DNA of 64,000 nucleotides from Panagrolaimus kolymaensis. Lineage: Eukaryota > Nematoda > Chromadorea > Rhabditida > Panagrolaimidae. Numbering within the stretch: the first letter of the stretch is position 1; each line of letters begins with the position of its first letter. A program made the position numbers and the translations under genes. The stretch covers positions 6,572,001 through 6,636,000 of the forward strand of contig JAJQJQ010000004.1 of assembly GCA_028622995.1 (NCBI GenBank), given 5' to 3'. The notes under the pieces were generated by a model. It was not told the origin of the DNA and did not search any database. It saw only the letters and a program-made list of their open reading frames with translations. Of the stretch, positions 12,935 through 25,962 are shown piece by piece.

Positions 12935-14164
12935 ATTAGTAAATAAGTAAGTGTGTCAAAGAAGAGTCAACGTGACAACCAAAAAATGTCAGCGAGTCGA
13001 CTGATCAAAAATTTGATGGCAAAACACAATATTTATATGATTTTTGAGTTGTTGCAAATTTGCATAAATTATCAAAATGTTTGGGAGAAAGTTTAATGAG
13101 GAAAAAATGGAAAACGGTGGAAATAAAAAAGCAAAAAAGTAAAAACTCATTCTAAAAAACTAATTTCTGCTATGTAATTAATTGACGCTGATTAATAACC
13201 AAAAAACAAGACTAGATTTTATTAAATAATGATAACAGCAAGCAAAAAAGTCACATAGACAGCAATGAACAAAACTAAAAATGGATGAAGCAAACATTTT
13301 AGGCTATGGCATTTATTTCATTATGCCAATATTGACCATATCACCTTCGTTTTTTTGTGGAACATAAAATTGAAGCAAGAGAGCGATCTTCTAATTTGTG
13401 AGGCTAATGAAAACATTACAAAGTTATTATTTGTTGTTGTAAGTTGTTCACAGATAAAATCGTTGAAACTATAGCTGTTAAAAATCGGTGAGAAGCTTCG
13501 TAGCCGCTTGCTCGTATAATTTTTTTTAAATATATTAATTTAATTAACTCTAAACCTTTTTTTTGCATTTTTATTTAGCAATAATTCTTTATAAACTTTC
13601 TTTTCGGTGTACTGTATTCAAAAAGATTTTTCTTACATTAGTCATCCACATTGTTTGCAAAATTGTTTTTAGTTTTTTTTTCTCACAATTTTTTTAAAAA
13701 TCCTCTAATAATCTTATTTTTTTATTAATTCTCTTTCAAACAAACAAACAACTGTCAATTTTTTTTTGTTTAACTAATCTTTTCTTTAAAAAAAATTATT
13801 TTATGTTTCTTTGTTATTTTTTTCCTTTTATGTATGGAAACTTTTGATACACAAACCAAAATAATAAAAAAAATAATATTAATACCTTCTTTTTTTAATA
13901 CATAAAAAATTTTCTTTTGACATTTCATTTTTTTTTCTTCATGGATTAATGAAACACAAATCAAACAAAAAAGTGGAATATTAATGAATTCACATATTTT
14001 TTAAAGGAAAGGATACTATAAAAATTAAAAAAAAAAATACACGTTTATTTATGAAAAAATTTTTTTGTTTTGAAAACAGCTAATTTTAGAAAAAAATTTC
14101 TTACAAAAAAAAATAAAAAATAAATATAAATACAAAAATAGGAGCAAAGTTTTTTTTGAGTGTT
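12935..14164. other. Intergenic AT-rich stretch
   Basis: I saw no supported gene. A 64-codon minus-strand frame at 13770-13964 is Lys/Ile/Phe-rich low complexity. The region separates two minus-strand genes. Confidence 0.5.
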
Positions 14165-15275
14165 TTATACCACAAAAGTTTTAGTATTGGCAGCAGCATG
14201 TTTACCATTTTTTTCAAGCCTTACAATCCATGGCCGATGAAAATTCCTTTTACGCCGTTGTTTTTCACCTCTCGACGATAATGATGGAGGTAATGCGGCT
14301 TCAATGAGATTTTCTGTATCATCATCGATATTTACGCAATAACCTTAAAAAAGTTGGAATTAAATTTTTGAGAATTAATAAAATTATAAGCAGCAAAAAA
14401 AGCAAAAAAATATTGTAATTATTTATAAGTTCAAATAAATAAAGTTGTTGCTTCTTTTTAAAAATCTGAAACCTGGAGCCTCGAAAGGAAATTTAAAGGG
14501 TAATTAATTTTGCATTTATTTTTTAACGAAAAATTAAATTTGTAAAATTCTTTTTCCATCAAAAATTTGCAAAGAAAAAATTTGTTTCTAAAAAAAATAG
14601 CTTTTTTAATTCCATAAACAATATTTAAAGCTTTTTTTAGCATTCAAAAACCCAAGCAAATAAATAACAACTGTTTCCAATGGAAATAAATATTCCACCC
14701 TCCTCTTTCAGAGAAAAAAAAAGAAGCACTTTATTGCTTTTATTTTTTTTATCTATGGTCTTTAATTTAATTTAATTAATTTTAAAACTAAACTTTTCTC
14801 AAAAAAACACTTTTTTGGTTTTTAATCGCTCAACTTTTTTTTCCTTCCAAAAAAAAGAAAGAAAGGTCAAAATTTCAAAAGCAAAACAAAGCATAGAAGA
14901 AAAATAAATAACTTTTTTTTATATATAAAAAATACCTATAAACTCACTAAGATGCCACCAACAATCATATGTGAGTGAAGCAACCATAGCTAATAAACAA
15001 AAAACAATAATTAATAAAAATGTTGCACAACCAACAATAAAAATAACTGTGGCATTTCGAATTATAATATCTAATGGAATCATGATCGAATCGAATTTAG
15101 GAAAAAAATGCTTCTCCGCTACAGAAATCCTTTTAATAATATTTTTTGTTGCAGGAATCGTAGGAATAATTTGGAAGTGGCCCCAACACGGAAATAATTT
15201 TTGACGTCTAAAAGCTCGGATGTTTTTGGGGTTAATGGATTTTAATAATGGAGCAAAACGCAAAGGAAAAAACAT
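14165..15275 (-). CDS. Predicted single-pass membrane protein, unrecognised
   Basis: There are two exons, 15275-14936 and 14343-14165. They are joined in phase across a 592-bp intron (donor TATAG/GTATT, acceptor TTTTTTAAG). The product is about 172 residues. It has a basic N-terminal part (RFAPLLKSINPK, RAFRRQK), then one long hydrophobic segment near residues 75-100 (VIFIVGCATFLLIIVFCLLA), then a short segment with Cys, Trp and His (DCWWHLSEF). The C-terminal tail starts acidic and becomes basic (RGEKQRRKRNFHRPW). I do not recognise a family. The basic regions on both sides leave topology open. Confidence 0.6.
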
Positions 15276-18200
15276 TTTCGTATTAAAAAAATTAACAACA
15301 ATAAAAAAAATGAATGAGTAGCAAACAGGCGAGGATGATGGTTTTAGAATTAGAAAAACATGGAGTTTGTTTCCACAAAGTAAAAAATGAAAAAAGTATT
15401 AAAAAATATGGACTCCAAAATAAAAATGAAATGAAGGCAACAAAATGAAAATGACATAAGGAGGGAGAAAAAAAAGCAAAGGCGAGAAAGAAGGCAATCA
15501 CGCGAAAACATAAACTCTTTTCATCAAAGAAAAAAATAAAATTCAAGCCGTTGTAAATGGAGAGAAAAATTCTCCATTGAAAATACGGGTGTCTTAAAAA
15601 GTATGTAGCCTTTTCGTTATTGAATGAGATGATGGACAATACAGCCAACACAATAATATTCGTAACTTTTCACGGCCAAGAAAACATTTATTATTATTAT
15701 TATTTTTCTTGGATTGAAATAAAATAAAATGTGTAATTGAGAATTTTCACGCAAGGTTGGAAATAGAAAAAAAGCTATGAAATGATGAAGAAAAAAAATG
15801 TTCAAAAAGGAAATAGGAACTCAAATTTGTATTTACATATTTTTTAATAAAAATGTCTAATGTGTGAAAAATTTTGTTTCACAACCAACTAAACTTTTTT
15901 TGTTTTTCTTCTTCGGTTTTAGTGTAAACGAATACAGGAAGTTAGCTTTAGCGTACAATTAATAAAAAAAAATTTAGTTGATATCATTTAGTTTTTAGTA
16001 ATTTTATGAATGAAAGCATTAATAATGACTGAAGCTTAAAATTACGAATTACTAGGTTAGGTTAACTGAAGGAAATTCAAAACGAAATACAATATTTCGA
16101 AAATACACGAAAAATGAAACTATTTTTTTTGGTTTAAAGAAACAATGCGGACGTTTTGAAAATATTTTAAAAGCTTTTGAAAATATTTTAAAAGCTTTTT
16201 AAAATGGTTTAAAAAAGGAGGGTTCATTCATTTCAGTTTCGTATATAAAGGCGATATTTTTCCGTGTACTTTTATAAGAAAATTTAATTTGGGGAAAAAA
16301 TGGCTACTTTGCATTTGCAGCAACAACATCCCTCCTCAAAATAAAAAATAAAAGAAAAATTTAATCAAGAAATAGAACTAATCTTTCTTTCTTTTTAATT
16401 TAATTACGTTTTCTTTTTTATTCTTTCATGAATTTTTTATTTGTTCCCAAAAAATTGTATGGAAAAAAATATGGCAAAAAACCAATGTATTCTGAAGGTT
16501 CTCTTAATTATTTAAAACGTGTATTTTTTTTCTAAAATTAAAAAATATAATATTTCAAAAATTTGTAAAGAAAACCCAAAAAAAACCCATGTTCATGGCA
16601 AAAAAAAACTTTATTACAGTGAGTCGCGAAAAAAAATTGAAAAATTCTGATAAGTTTTCCATTGTTTTTTTCTGTAACTATTTTCCTTTCACTAGCAAAT
16701 CTAACTTACAACAGATTCATTATAATAAAAAAAAATTCTATCTAACTTTGAGCAACAAAAAAAACCACAAATGTAAAAGGTGCACTTAACTTTCAAAATA
16801 TTGAAATACATAGAAATTATATAAAGAAAAGTTACACTTTATTCTTCATTCTTATTTTTTACCACCATAAGTTATAATACATATTTTTTACGTCAAAGAT
16901 AATTCCAACCTTTAAAACTAAAAAGCCATGGAATAAATAAATTTCATGTTTTTTACAACACCGGTATTTATAAATAAAAAGGCACCCATAAAAAAATAAA
17001 ATAAATCATAGCTTTCGCGAGAAAAAAAACCTTGCATTTTTTTAAAGCCTAATATTTTTGAAATTTTGAGTTGCATAAATTTTACCCTTTTTTTCTTCGT
17101 GGCCTTTGAGGTCGTGGTCAATAATCATTACTATTATTTATTTGTCTTTCCAAAAAAATAAAAAGTTCGTTAACATTCGAATTTCAAAAATAAAAAAGCA
17201 GAAGCTTTTTTTTATTTCTAAAAAAAAATGGAAAAATACAAACATCTTCTCTTTTTTTTTATGGTAATTAGGCCTCTTTTCAAGCTTTTTAAGATTAATT
17301 ACTTTTGAAGCAAAATAAGAAGAAAATGGCGAAGAAAAAGAGTAAACAAGTTAATTTACTTTTTTCTAAATTGAAAAGGTTATTAGTAAAAATAAAAGCA
17401 ATGGTGAAAGGTTGCTTTTATTTTAGAAAAGAATAGCCTTAATTTAGAGTAAAAAAAAAGAAATTTTTTCATTTATTTAAAAATAAGGCAAGTTTTATTT
17501 TGGGATTTTAAACAATGTTTTTTTCAGTAAAATATTGATGAAAATATATAATAACAAACTTTTATCAAAGGTTAAAATACAAAATGAAATAAAACAAAAA
17601 TAGTAATAAGCGCATGAATTTGAGAAATATTAATAAATCCAATATTTTTCTTTCCGATTTTAATAAATAAAAAAAATCATGAACAAATTCTTGAATTTAC
17701 AAACTATGAAAGTTCTTTAAAAAATTTAAAAAAAGTAAATAAGTTTGTTGATTTGTAACGATTAATTCGAACATCAACTTTTAGTTTAAAATTTTGACTA
17801 ATTCTTCAAAAAAACCGAATTGAAAGGTAAATTCTTTCTTTATTTTCAATCAATAAAGAAAATTCTTTATATTTAAACAATTAAGTTTTAAAAAAAATTT
17901 AAGATTAGTTCATTCTCCAAATATGTAAACAATTTTGTTTCTTGCAAAAAATTTTTTAATTCAACTATACTCCCAAAAATGGCTGCAGCAGCAAAGGCAA
18001 ACCACCAACCAAAAAAGGGGCAAACATTCATCCATCAAAAAAATTAGAAATAATTTTTTTTGAGTTCAATTAAGCAAGCATTCCAAAAAAACTAAAAAAT
18101 AAATTGATGATGGATGGAAAAAAGGCCAAATTGCAATTGCTTTTATGCTTTTAAATTTTCTCTTTTATTTTGTTTTGTTTGTTTTTTGTTCTAATTTTCT

Positions 18201-19321
18201 CATTGCATTTTTTTCATTGAAAAAAATTTAAAGATTGAATAATTTTTTTTTTGGAAGGCATGGAATCTTCCTTTTTTCCTCGGCATCGTGTGCTTTAATT
18301 TTTTTTCTAATGAAAGTAAAAAAAGCAACAAAAAAAGTCAAGCATATTTTTGTTATCATCATTCATTTTATTTTATTCATTGATGCTTGAGATTTTCTCA
18401 CTCGTTGTTTTTGACATTTATCAAATTTTTCCATTAAAAAAAAAAAATAGAAATAAAAGTTCAAACATTTTTTCTTTTTTTCCTGCAAAAAAATGAAGCG
18501 TGTCGTTTGCTTTTTTTCTTTTTATGGATGCAAGAGAAAAAAAATTATGAAAGCGAGCCAAGTCTTTTTTTGTCTCCTCCATTTTAAAAAAGTGAGATAA
18601 GATGAGAGAAAGAAAGTTATTGAGATTTGCAAATTGCTTATATATTTTTTTTCTTTTTCTCCATTTTCATTCTTGGTTTAAAAAAGTTATATTGCAAAGT
18701 CAAAAAATAAAAATAAATGTTTATTCTCCATTTTTTTCTTCTCTCCATTTTCGTCGTCGTCAGCTGCCAACAATAACAACCATCATCGCTTGCTTCTCTT
18801 CTTCTCGTCGCCTGGTTTTTTTTAACTTCAAAAACTTCTGAATAAAAAAATAAAAAAACAAGGACGAAAGCAACTTCATTTTTTTGTGGACGTGAAAGCA
18901 GTTTTTTTTTTTCTTTCGCACATTTTTCCTTCTTTTTTGTTATTAGCAACGACGGTTGCGGTGACTTCGTCTTCTCTTCAAAGCTGAAAAGTTGGTGGCA
19001 GTGCCAAACCTGTTCACCTCAAATTTTTTTATATTTTTTATTTTGGTTTTGGCTCTTTAATGGTTGGCAATAAAAGAAGCACGTGAGAAATTTTTTTATT
19101 TTTTAAAACATTAAATTTCAAAAAAAGCTGTTTTGTTATTTTTATGTGTTTCGACCTTGCAAAAAAAAAAATTGTTGCATTAATTGTTGCTCTGTCCTGA
19201 AAAAAAAAAGAAGACAATGACTTCCGTGTAGCCTTTAATATTATTTTCTCTATTCTATTCCTTCCATTCCTCTACCTTGGAAACAAACAACTATTGTAAA
19301 ACCCAAGCAACCAAAAGAAAA
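15276..19321. other. AT-rich interval without a supported gene
   Basis: The 4 kb here are mostly A/T homopolymer and simple sequence. At about 16155-16200 there are two adjacent copies of a 21-bp unit (TTTTGAAAATATTTTAAAAGC). The remaining open frames are low complexity on both strands. I see no exon chain, tRNA or transposon boundary. Confidence 0.5.
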
Positions 19322-19777
19322 ATGCATCCATCAAACCCAAACTCATCTGCAACAAATTTAGCGATATTTTCTGTATTATTTTTTATTATTTCAACTTTAT
19401 TAATATGTATTTGCGCATATTGTTTGGATTTTAAAAAAATTTGTCGTTCAATAATATATTTTTTTTGTTTTTGGAAAAAATCAAAAACTAAAAAGAATAA
19501 AAGTAAAAATAAAAATAAAAATAATTATGATTATCATGGAATTAATAATGGCGATGATGGCGGCGAACATGAACATATATTATTTACAAATGAACATTTT
19601 ATAAATGCATCTGAAACTTCTCCAATTCCATCGGATGAAATGCCAAAGGCTTGGAGGAATGCAGTAATAATGGGAACTCCGCCATATCGAAAATTTACGA
19701 CCATTAGTACCACCGATCTTCCATTATCGAGGAATGGAAGCAGCAAAAAAGAGGATTGCGTTATTTCTGCTGTATAA
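19322..19777 (+). CDS. Small single-pass membrane protein, unrecognised
   Basis: A single open frame of 151 residues starts at ATG 19322. The preceding in-frame codons lack an ATG. A hydrophobic segment (IFSVLFFIISTLLICICAY, about residues 14-33) is followed by a Cys/Phe-rich and strongly basic stretch (SKTKKNKSKNKNKN), which predicts a cytoplasmic C-terminus. The remaining half is polar, contains PRO-rich PYRKFTTISTTDLPL, and ends ISAV. No intron is evident. Coding status rests on frame length and organised composition only. Confidence 0.5.
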   Translation: MHPSNPNSSATNLAIFSVLFFIISTLLICICAYCLDFKKICRSIIYFFCFWKKSKTKKNKSKNKNKNNYDYHGINNGDDGGEHEHILFTNEHFINASETSPIPSDEMPKAWRNAVIMGTPPYRKFTTISTTDLPLSRNGSSKKEDCVISAV

Positions 19778-19921
19778 AAAAAAAGTTTGTTGTTGGTTTT
19801 GTATGTAAATAAATTATTTATTTAAATTATTTTTTTCTGCGATGAAAAACAAAACAAAAAATCGAAGGCTAAAAATTTTATCTAACATATTTTTTCTAGG
19901 AAAAAATTTAAGTTTTTTGAT

Positions 19922-20488
19922 TTAAAATAATAATTCATCCTTTCTTATTGAAATATGTGGAGAATGTTGAGAAATGAGTTCATTCGCATAATTTTGAAAT
20001 GCCTGAAAATTTATCGAACTAAAAAAAGAGATTCTAAAGGTTTAATTTTTTGCTTACAGCTTCATCATATTTAAGATGATTAAGCATTTTCCAATGAAGA
20101 GATTTTTCTCGAGATCCGTGTTTTTCTTCATCCGCAACTAATAAATGAAGAATTTTAGCATAATTATAGCTAGTTTTGCCATATATTTTTGCAAGAACAT
20201 TAAAAATCATATTTTCATTTTTTATTTTAATTTTTTCATCTTCAATTATTTTTTCCGCATATTCTCGAAAAGTCTAAAAAAATTTATAAAATTAACTGGT
20301 CGAATGATTTTTAAATAAATATTTACCGTTGGAATATTTACAAGATTAGCAAGCATATTCCAATTAGGAGAATTTTTACGTGATCCATATTTTAATTCAT
20401 CCGCAGCCAAAAGTTGAAGAAGATTTATACGGTTATAGCTATAAATGTGTAAAGTGCAATAACGAATAACTGCATCGTATTCAGCCAT
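19922..20488 (-). CDS. SPHW-module family protein, paralogue A
   Basis: Three exons (20488-20327, 20273-20058, 20002-19922) encode 152 residues. Exons 1 and 2 each hold one copy of a module of roughly 55-70 residues. Its core is D-E-x-K-x-G-S-R-x-x-S-x-x-W-x-M-L: exon 1 has DELKYGSRKNSPNWNML and exon 2 has DEEKHGSREKSLHWKML. The module is predicted helical, with FREYAEKI-type openings. Exon 3 encodes a short tail that starts AFQNYANEL, like the start of a further, truncated module. All introns fall between codons. There is no signal peptide or membrane segment. I do not recognise the family. Paralogues B and C follow in tandem on the same strand with the same exon plan. Confidence 0.75.
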
Positions 20489-20934
20489 AATAAACGAGAA
20501 ATCAAACTTTTAATTTTATGGTAAAAAAATAAATATTAATGAATAAAAAAATTTGACTGATATCTTCTTTTTTTTGGAGGCTCAAATAAAGTTTTGGCAA
20601 TAATTGTTGTTGTTGTTTTCTGAATAATATTTGTTTATCCATATTTTTTTTGTGACCTAATAATTTCATAATAACTGCGAGCAATATTTTTGGATCAGAA
20701 ACAACAAAAAAATTATCCGCTAAAGTTTTATTGAAGAAAAAAGCTTGTATCTTCTGTCAATTTATTTGTTCTTAAAAGAATTTCACTTCAATCAATACTT
20801 TTATTATTTATTTTATTTTTTAATAAAGCAAAAAAGTTGGAAATAAAAAAACAAATAAAAAAATTATAAAAAAACTAGAAAATCTTTCAACTAAAAAATC
20901 ATTGTTCATCATTTTTTCTTTTTCAATAAATTTA

Positions 20935-21510
20935 TTAACGAAAAATATGTTGATGCTTTGCATAAAGGGCATCGGTGTAAGTTTGGAAGGCCTGAAAAAT
21001 GTTTTACACAATCATTAATACTTTAGAAAATCTGTGATGGGGATAATTTTTTTATTACTTACGTGTTTGTTATTAATCAAAACTTTGAGCATTTTCCAAT
21101 GGGGAGCATTTTCTCGTGAACCATGCTTTTCTTCATCCGCGGCTAATTCTTGAAGAATTCCAGCAAACATATGAACATTTTCAGCATACATAATTGAAAT
21201 ATGACTGATTATTTCATTTTCATAATCGCATTTATTTGCAATCAAATTTTCGCAATACGCTTTAAAAGCCTGTAAAAAATTAAATGGTTTTAATAAACTT
21301 TTTTTGTTTGGAATAAAATAAAAAAAATTTGCATACATAATAATTATCAATTAAATCCATAAGCATTCTCCAATGGGGTGAATTTTCGCGAGATTCATAT
21401 TTAATTCCATCCAAAGCTAAATATTCTAAAATTTTAGCACTTTTTTGTCTTTCTCCATAATCAGTAAATACTTTTACGCAATAATTAATTACTCTTTCAC
21501 TTTGAAACAT
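20935..21510 (-). CDS. SPHW-module family protein, paralogue B
   Basis: The three exons (21510-21337, 21269-21063, 20991-20935) encode 145 residues with the same architecture as its neighbours. Exon 1 contains DGIKYESRENSPHWRMLMDL. Exon 2 contains DEEKHGSRENAPHWKMLKVL. The short exon 3 begins AFQTYTDAL. An acceptor-like TTTTCAG at about 21535 upstream of the ATG could be a spliced-leader site or an upstream 5' exon. Phase-0 introns between modules suggest growth by exon duplication. The product looks soluble; its function is unknown. Confidence 0.75.
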
Positions 21511-22063
21511 AACTAACTTTGGCTCGAGAGATTCCTGAAAATACAAACAAAAATCAATTTTTTGGTAAAAAAAAAAAAGAAATAAATAACTGAGAGAAAA
21601 AACGAAAAAATTTAAATGAAAGAAATCATAGAAAAAATGATATTTCGCAAAAAAATAAAGAAACCATGCTCGAAGAAAAAAAAACGCGATAAAGTTTTAG
21701 GAAAATTTAAGCTTTTCATTTTGTTGAAAAAAAATGTTTGAAAAAAAAGAAGCTATCAGAAGACAAAAAAATATAAAACGCAATTTTTAATATTTTTTTA
21801 TTACAAAAAAAAATTGATAAAGCAGCAACGATGACAACTATCGCCATTTGGACGAAGTAAAAAAATTATATTCAAAACAGAAAGGAAAAAATAAAAACAA
21901 AAAATCTTTCCGATGAGATGCCTTTCTTTCTTTTCTACCAAAAACAAAACAAAAAAGAAATAAAAAAGAAAAAATGTAAACGATTTTGACCGGGGAATTT
22001 ATTTTTCTTCCAATTCGATGATTCCGAAAGATAACAGTTTTTTTTTCTCGGTTTCAACTGTTT

Positions 22064-22609
22064 TTATGATTGTTGTTTTTCAAGGAGAGCATCGAGATAA
22101 TATTGAAAAGCCTAAAAAAATATCAACCATTAAAATTCAAAACTATTACTTTTTTTACTCACATTTTTATTATTTATTAAAACTTTAAGCATTTTCCAAT
22201 GTGGTGATTTTTCTTTTGAACCATGTTTCTCTTCGTCCTCAATTAATAATAAATGGAAAATTTTAATTAAAGCACGGGTGTTTTCAAAATATATTTGAGA
22301 AATAAGATTAATTATTTCATCCTCAAAATTTCGCTTTTCTGGAGGAATCAAACTTTCACAATAAACTTTAAAACCCTAAAAAAAGCTTTAAACTTTAATA
22401 AAAATATTTATAATTAATTAACTTTGTTATAAATTTTAAACACATACATAAGGATTATCAATGAGATCAACCAGCATTCTCCAATGGGGTGAATATTGGC
22501 GTGAACCATATTTAGCTTCATCCAATGCTAAAAATTTTAAAATTGCTGCAAGTCTGCCAGCGTCATAAATTCGAACACAATATGCAATAACTTTTTTATA
22601 TTCGTTCAT
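22064..22609 (-). CDS. SPHW-module family protein, paralogue C
   Basis: The three exons (22609-22448, 22375-22163, 22111-22064) encode 140 residues. Exon 1 contains DEAKYGSRQYSPHWRMLVDL. Exon 2 contains DEEKHGSKEKSPHWKMLKVL. Exon 3 begins AFQYYLDAL and is shortest here. Exon 1 modules of B and C end in LIDN-x-Y and their exon 2 modules end in L-I-N-N-K, so the two module types are older than the B/C split. Start ATG 22609 aligns with the starts of A and B. Confidence 0.75.
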
Positions 22610-22629
22610 TTTTGTTTCAAAAAACAAAA

Positions 22630-23082
22630 ACCATAAAAAACATTTGAAATCTAACTATTTTTTTCAAAAAAAAAGCAATTCTGGAACAACAAATTTTACG
22701 CAGCTCAAAATAAATCAAAAAAATTCCGGCTCTAAATTTTCTTTATTATTTTTTCTTTCTTTGGAGTATTTTTTTTTGTTGCTTCATTTGTACTGAAAAA
22801 AGTAAAAAAGAAAAATAACTCAAAGGCACCCTCTCAAAAGTTAAAGAAAATGGATTTCAGTTTTGCCAAAACTCTGCTAAAAAAGTTTAATAAAAAAATA
22901 AAAATATTTATCGATTTCAAGAAGCAAAAAAAAAAATTTAGTTAAAATAGTGCTTCAAAAAATTTTTTGTCAAAGCATTTTTGAAAACATTTTTTGTTTT
23001 GTTTTTTTATTGCAAATTTAAATTATTTTATTATTTTACAGACAAAATTGAAATTTAAATAATTAAAAAATAATAAAAATAA
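22630..23082. other. Intergenic stretch
   Basis: A/T-rich sequence between paralogue C and the 3' end of the ground-like gene. No coding or structural feature was found. Confidence 0.5.
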
Positions 23083-24916
23083 TTATGGTTGAAAAAAAGC
23101 AAAGCACGTGACTGGAGGTTTGGTGACTTCACAATAAATTTGACTTGAAACTACTGTGTAAGAAAATTTATTTCTTGAACATACAACATCGATAAGTTTT
23201 TGAAATCGTTGTTTTCCAGCCGAAAAAATTAATTGCTTTGATATCGTTGGAGATGAAACAATGTTCTATAAAAACATTATTAATTTTTAATGGGAAAAAC
23301 TGAAGAATTAAAAAAATAAATAAGCTTACTTCCATCATAATTTTTCTTAGCGATGCATTTCCACATTTTACATCTTTATCATTTTCATTTGCAATTCGAC
23401 TTTTAACTCCTGCTATTTTAGTTCGAAATGATGAATCGGTGTAATCGTTGCTAAGAGTCTAAAAAACGATTTTAAAATCAAAAAATGTTTCATAAAGAAA
23501 TAACAATTTTCCATGTTTTGAAATTTTATTACTCAGAATCTCGCCACTAAAAAATTATTTTTCCACCAAAACTAATGAGAATGTAAATTTCTTAGACTTT
23601 TTGTTGTTTTAAAAAACGTATCTCAAAAAAGTTATTTTGAAGGCAATAATTTTTTTAACTCTAAAATATAATAAACGGAGACTCACATCACTTTTAAAAA
23701 TTTTATTTATCTTAGTTTTGTTCGTTGAATTTTCATAAAGTTCATCAATATCCGGTAATTTATCATCATAAATATCGGATGATGATGGTGTTGTAAGCAA
23801 AGTTGGGTGCGCGGTTGTCGTGGTTGCTGTTGTTGCAACATCTTCATTTTCCTCGTAGCTTGTTGCTGCTGCTGCTGACATATCTGGCGTAGTCATTTTG
23901 GAAGTTGTTATTTTAGTTTCGATAACTTTTTTAATGGGTTTTTGTTCAATTTCCAAATCAAATTCATCTTTTTCCGCCAAATTCTAAAAAATATTTTATT
24001 CAAAAGTTTTTTAACAAAATTAAAAAATATTTTTTTAGATTAAAAAATAAAAACTTTGTCTTTATATGGTGTTTCTGAATCTTGTGTGGAAGGTGAAACT
24101 TCTATTTGATTTTGAGTTTTTGTATATGCATCTTCTGTGGAAGCAGCAGCTGAAGATGGTGGTGGAATAGGTGGAGTCGCAGCAGCTCCATTATAAACTC
24201 GTTCAGTTTGTTCCACAGAAACTTTATCATCATAATCAGAAAAAATATTATTATTGTTTTGGGTCATCATTATTTCTTCTTGACTATTTGAAGTTGATTG
24301 GGTTTCACGAATATTTTCGGTATTTGAATATGGACTTGGCTGAAGAAAAAAAAAGATTTGTATTTTGGGGTTAAAATCATCATTTTCGTGGGGATAAGAA
24401 AAAACTTACAACATGCACCGGTGGAGGAGGTGGCGGCGGTAATGGAGCTTCAGGTTGAACTGGAGCAGGTTGAATATAATTTTGTTGTCCACCATATCCT
24501 TGATTTCCTGGTGCTAATGGGCCTGATGGAGGTGATCCTCCACCACCACCGCCAAGTAGTTGTAAACTTGGAAGTACTTGAGGCAAAGCATATCCGCCAC
24601 CATTCGGACCTTGAGGACCACCACCTCCGCCGCCGCCGCCAAATTGTCCAAAATTATTATTATTATTTTGATAAAATGGTTGTTGAGGTCGAAATAATGG
24701 AATAGGTCCTCCACCTTCTCCTCCGCCGCCACAAGGAGGTGGAGGTAATGGTAATGGCAATGGACATGGTGGAGATGAGGGACATGCTTGAGGTGGAGGA
24801 CAACTACACCCTCCTCCTCCTCCTCCACCACCCATCAAGCTACCAAAGAAAAAGCCAATGCTTTCGTTTGGGAATAATCCAAAAAATATAAATAAAAAAC
24901 AATAAAAAATAAACAT
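23083..24916 (-). CDS. Ground-like domain secreted protein with Pro/Gly-rich N-terminus
   Basis: Five exons (24916-24410, 24339-24055, 23983-23687, 23458-23330, 23265-23083) give 466 residues. All introns are phase 0. A signal peptide is seen (MFIFYCFLFIFFGLFP). A long low-complexity region follows: Gly runs, Pro runs and Gln/Asn patches to about residue 170, with a Cys-Pro segment (CSCPPPQACPSSPPCP). A polar Ser/Thr-rich linker comes next. The C-terminal domain (about residues 375-466) has the ground-like signature: KCGNASLRKIM, VVCSRNKFSYTVV, IYCEVTKPPVTCFAFF. Ground-like proteins are nematode-specific, secreted and related to Hedgehog-like (warthog/groundhog) proteins. They are often expressed in cuticle-forming tissue. 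The Pro/Gly front fits an extracellular-matrix role (inference). Confidence 0.9.
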
Positions 24917-24974
24917 TTTTTTTTCTTTCTTTCTTCGAATAATCCAAAAAAAGAAAGTAAAAGTTTCAATCACA

Positions 24975-25962
24975 AAACTTTCAAATAAAATTAAAATTAA
25001 TTTTTATTTAATAATAAAAAATTCTTTCACAACAACACAAACACAAACAAAATAAATTGACTCAAATCCAATTCCAAATCCAAAATCAACTTTTTTTTAA
25101 TTAGGTCAAAAAAATTGAAAAGTGAAAAGAAAAAAGAATGAAACCTTTTTGCTTTTTCTTTTCTTTCTTTGATCCTTTTTTGTGACTCAAAAAAGAAAAG
25201 AAAAAAAAGAAAGTAATTTTTTTTGAATGAATGAAATAATAATAATTGCTATTGCGCGCTTGAATGAGTTAGTTGCTTCCGATCTTTGAGAAGAAAAAAA
25301 AAAGGATACAGACGACGAAACGTCGACGATGAAGGAAAATAAAAACGATCAGCATCAGGTAAAAAAAAGAATAAAGAAAGAAAAGAAATGGATATACTCA
25401 AATTATATTCTCTTTTATTGTTATTCTTCCGTTGCATTTTTTTTTTGCGTATGTGTGTCTGAAGTTAGTTCCTTTTTCTCTCTTAAAAAAGCGTTTCAGT
25501 TTCAGAAGCAATTTAAAAAAAATTTGCGGAGGCAAAAAAAAAAGAGTCGGTTTTTTCAATGACGCGAAATTGAAGTTTAGGACTAACTGGATTATTAATG
25601 ATTGCTATAGCAAAATTTATGAGCTTAAAAAGTGACTCGAAAAATGCAAAAAAAGGTCTTAAAAAAGATATCATAAATCTGGTCTTTAAGAAAGGAATAT
25701 TCGGCAAAAAATGAAATGTATTTTTTATGAAAAATGCTTTTATCATTTTTTTGTTTTATAATTCAAGAGAAATCTCAAAAAAAGTTGATCGTTCCATTTT
25801 TGAATTTTTCCATTGCACGTGTCCTCTTCTCGATCGCTCGATGAAGCTGTTAGCTGCTGTTATTTGAAAATAAAAGAAAAGGTTTAAAAAATATATATAA
25901 TAGTTTTATCAACAACAAAAAAAATTCATTCAAAAAACATTCATAAAAAAAATATATTTCAA
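24975..25962. other. Intergenic stretch
   Basis: Simple-sequence-rich (GAAAAGAAA and CTTTCTTT tracts). Overlapping frames on both strands have no domain content. No gene is called. Confidence 0.5.
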
